This document shows, one piece after another, positions 63,408 to 64,000 of a stretch of 64,000 nt of DNA. Where the stretch lies: positions 1 to 64,000 of the forward strand of contig JAIWZP010000093.1 of the NCBI GenBank assembly GCA_025201375.1, given 5' to 3'. The translations under genes were made by a program, and so were the position numbers. The first letter of the stretch is position 1. Every line of letters begins with the position of its first letter. Below the pieces are notes generated by a model, which was not told the origin of the DNA, ran no database searches, and was given only the letters and a program-made list of their open reading frames with translations. Source of the DNA: Gongronella butleri. Lineage: Eukaryota > Mucoromycota > Mucoromycetes > Mucorales > Cunninghamellaceae.

Positions 63408-64000
63408 ATGGCGTGTTTTGGCGGCGGTGCGACAAGTCAAGACGAGAGCAACGCGTTCGACCTGACTTGGCGCAACTATTTGCCGTCGGTTATGTGCGCG
63501 TGTCTGCCGTCTGAGCAGACCGGGCCTATTCGACTTGGTGACGACGATGTGGATCCCAGTGTGCTTTTCAACGCGCCGTTTTACAACGACTTGCAGCCGG
63601 ACTTGCTTCCCAGCAAGCCGCGACGCCACCGCAAAAAATCCAAACGACGAAAAGGCAGCAAAAAAAATTACACCAGCAGCAGTCAGAGCGAGTACGATGA
63701 TGAACCCTATGATCTCTATACCTCAGAGTCCCAGGACGCGGAATTTTTGCAAGATGAACACATTGCACAGGTAAAAAAAAAAAAAAAAAAAAGTCTTATA
63801 GAATGCAAGCGGGCACCTGACTGTCCCTCTGTGTTTTTTTTTTCCCCTCCCTTTTTAGATTCTCGATCAGGGCAAGCATGGCGGTGGCGAAATTGACGGT
63901 CATGATTTTTACGCGGCCCGTGCTGTGCCGACGGCCTTTTTGATCCATGACCAGGACAATTGGATGGAGGATGAGACGGTCATGATGCCACCCGTGCAGG
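63408..64000 (+). CDS. Unknown protein, N-terminal part
   Basis: Exon 1 is 63408-63770 and exon 2 begins at 63859 and runs off the window, with phase zero at the junction. The 168 residues visible start MACFGGGATSQDESNAFDLT, followed by YLPSVMCACLPSEQTGPIRL. A strongly basic patch comes next (SKPRRHRKKSKRRKGSKK), then a Ser/Tyr/Asp/Glu-rich acidic stretch. The second exon has GGGEIDGHDFYAARAVPTAF. No family recognised. Cys near the N-terminus and the adjacent basic patch would suit lipid-modified membrane attachment, but this is only a guess. The start is the first ATG after a long T-rich leader. A longer upstream open frame runs through homopolymers and is rejected. Confidence 0.6.

Overview
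The window reads as nuclear DNA of a filamentous, early-diverging fungus; Mucoromycota is the best guess, without proof. Reasons: split genes with many short introns (mostly 50-170 bases), a type II alternative NADH dehydrogenase, xylose reductase, tandem pyruvate decarboxylases, BUR1-type CDK, B56, MED12 and SmG. Introns often carry an A run after the donor and a T run before the acceptor. No bacterial operons, CRISPR arrays, rRNA genes or convincing tRNA genes were seen.

Layout, left to right: 3' end of SRP72 (+), GAR transformylase (-), a 2.4-kb gap with one small zinc-finger-like reading frame, a C2-domain class-3 lipase of the diacylglycerol-lipase type (-), then a 5.4-kb gene-free block full of decayed repeats. 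Next come an F-box/LRR protein with a long Gln-rich tail (-), an importin-7/8 (Sxm1/Nmd5) karyopherin (-), a second repeat gap, PP2A B56 subunit (+), MED12 (+), NDH-2 (+), xylose reductase (+), a third repeat gap, two pyruvate decarboxylases in tandem (+,+), a 48-residue membrane protein (-), SmG (+), a fourth repeat gap, CLPTM1 (-), a membrane-anchored GH29 fucosidase-like protein (+), an orphan 219-residue protein (-), a CDK9/BUR1 kinase (+), a fifth repeat gap and the 5' part of an unknown gene (+).

The genes are mostly unrelated housekeeping functions: secretion (SRP72), purine synthesis, nuclear import, Mediator and P-TEFb-like transcription control, splicing (SmG) and central carbon metabolism. 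NDH-2, xylose reductase and the two pyruvate decarboxylases form a loose redox/fermentation neighbourhood, but nothing shows co-regulation.

The most distinctive material lies between genes: at least two dispersed repeat families (four copies of one, three of the other, always in the same orientation), a degenerate tandem array of about 150-base units, and clustering of TACTGTA/TACAGTA heptamers in the same gaps. All exon boundaries given were deduced by eye from reading-frame continuity and splice consensus. All repeat borders are approximate.
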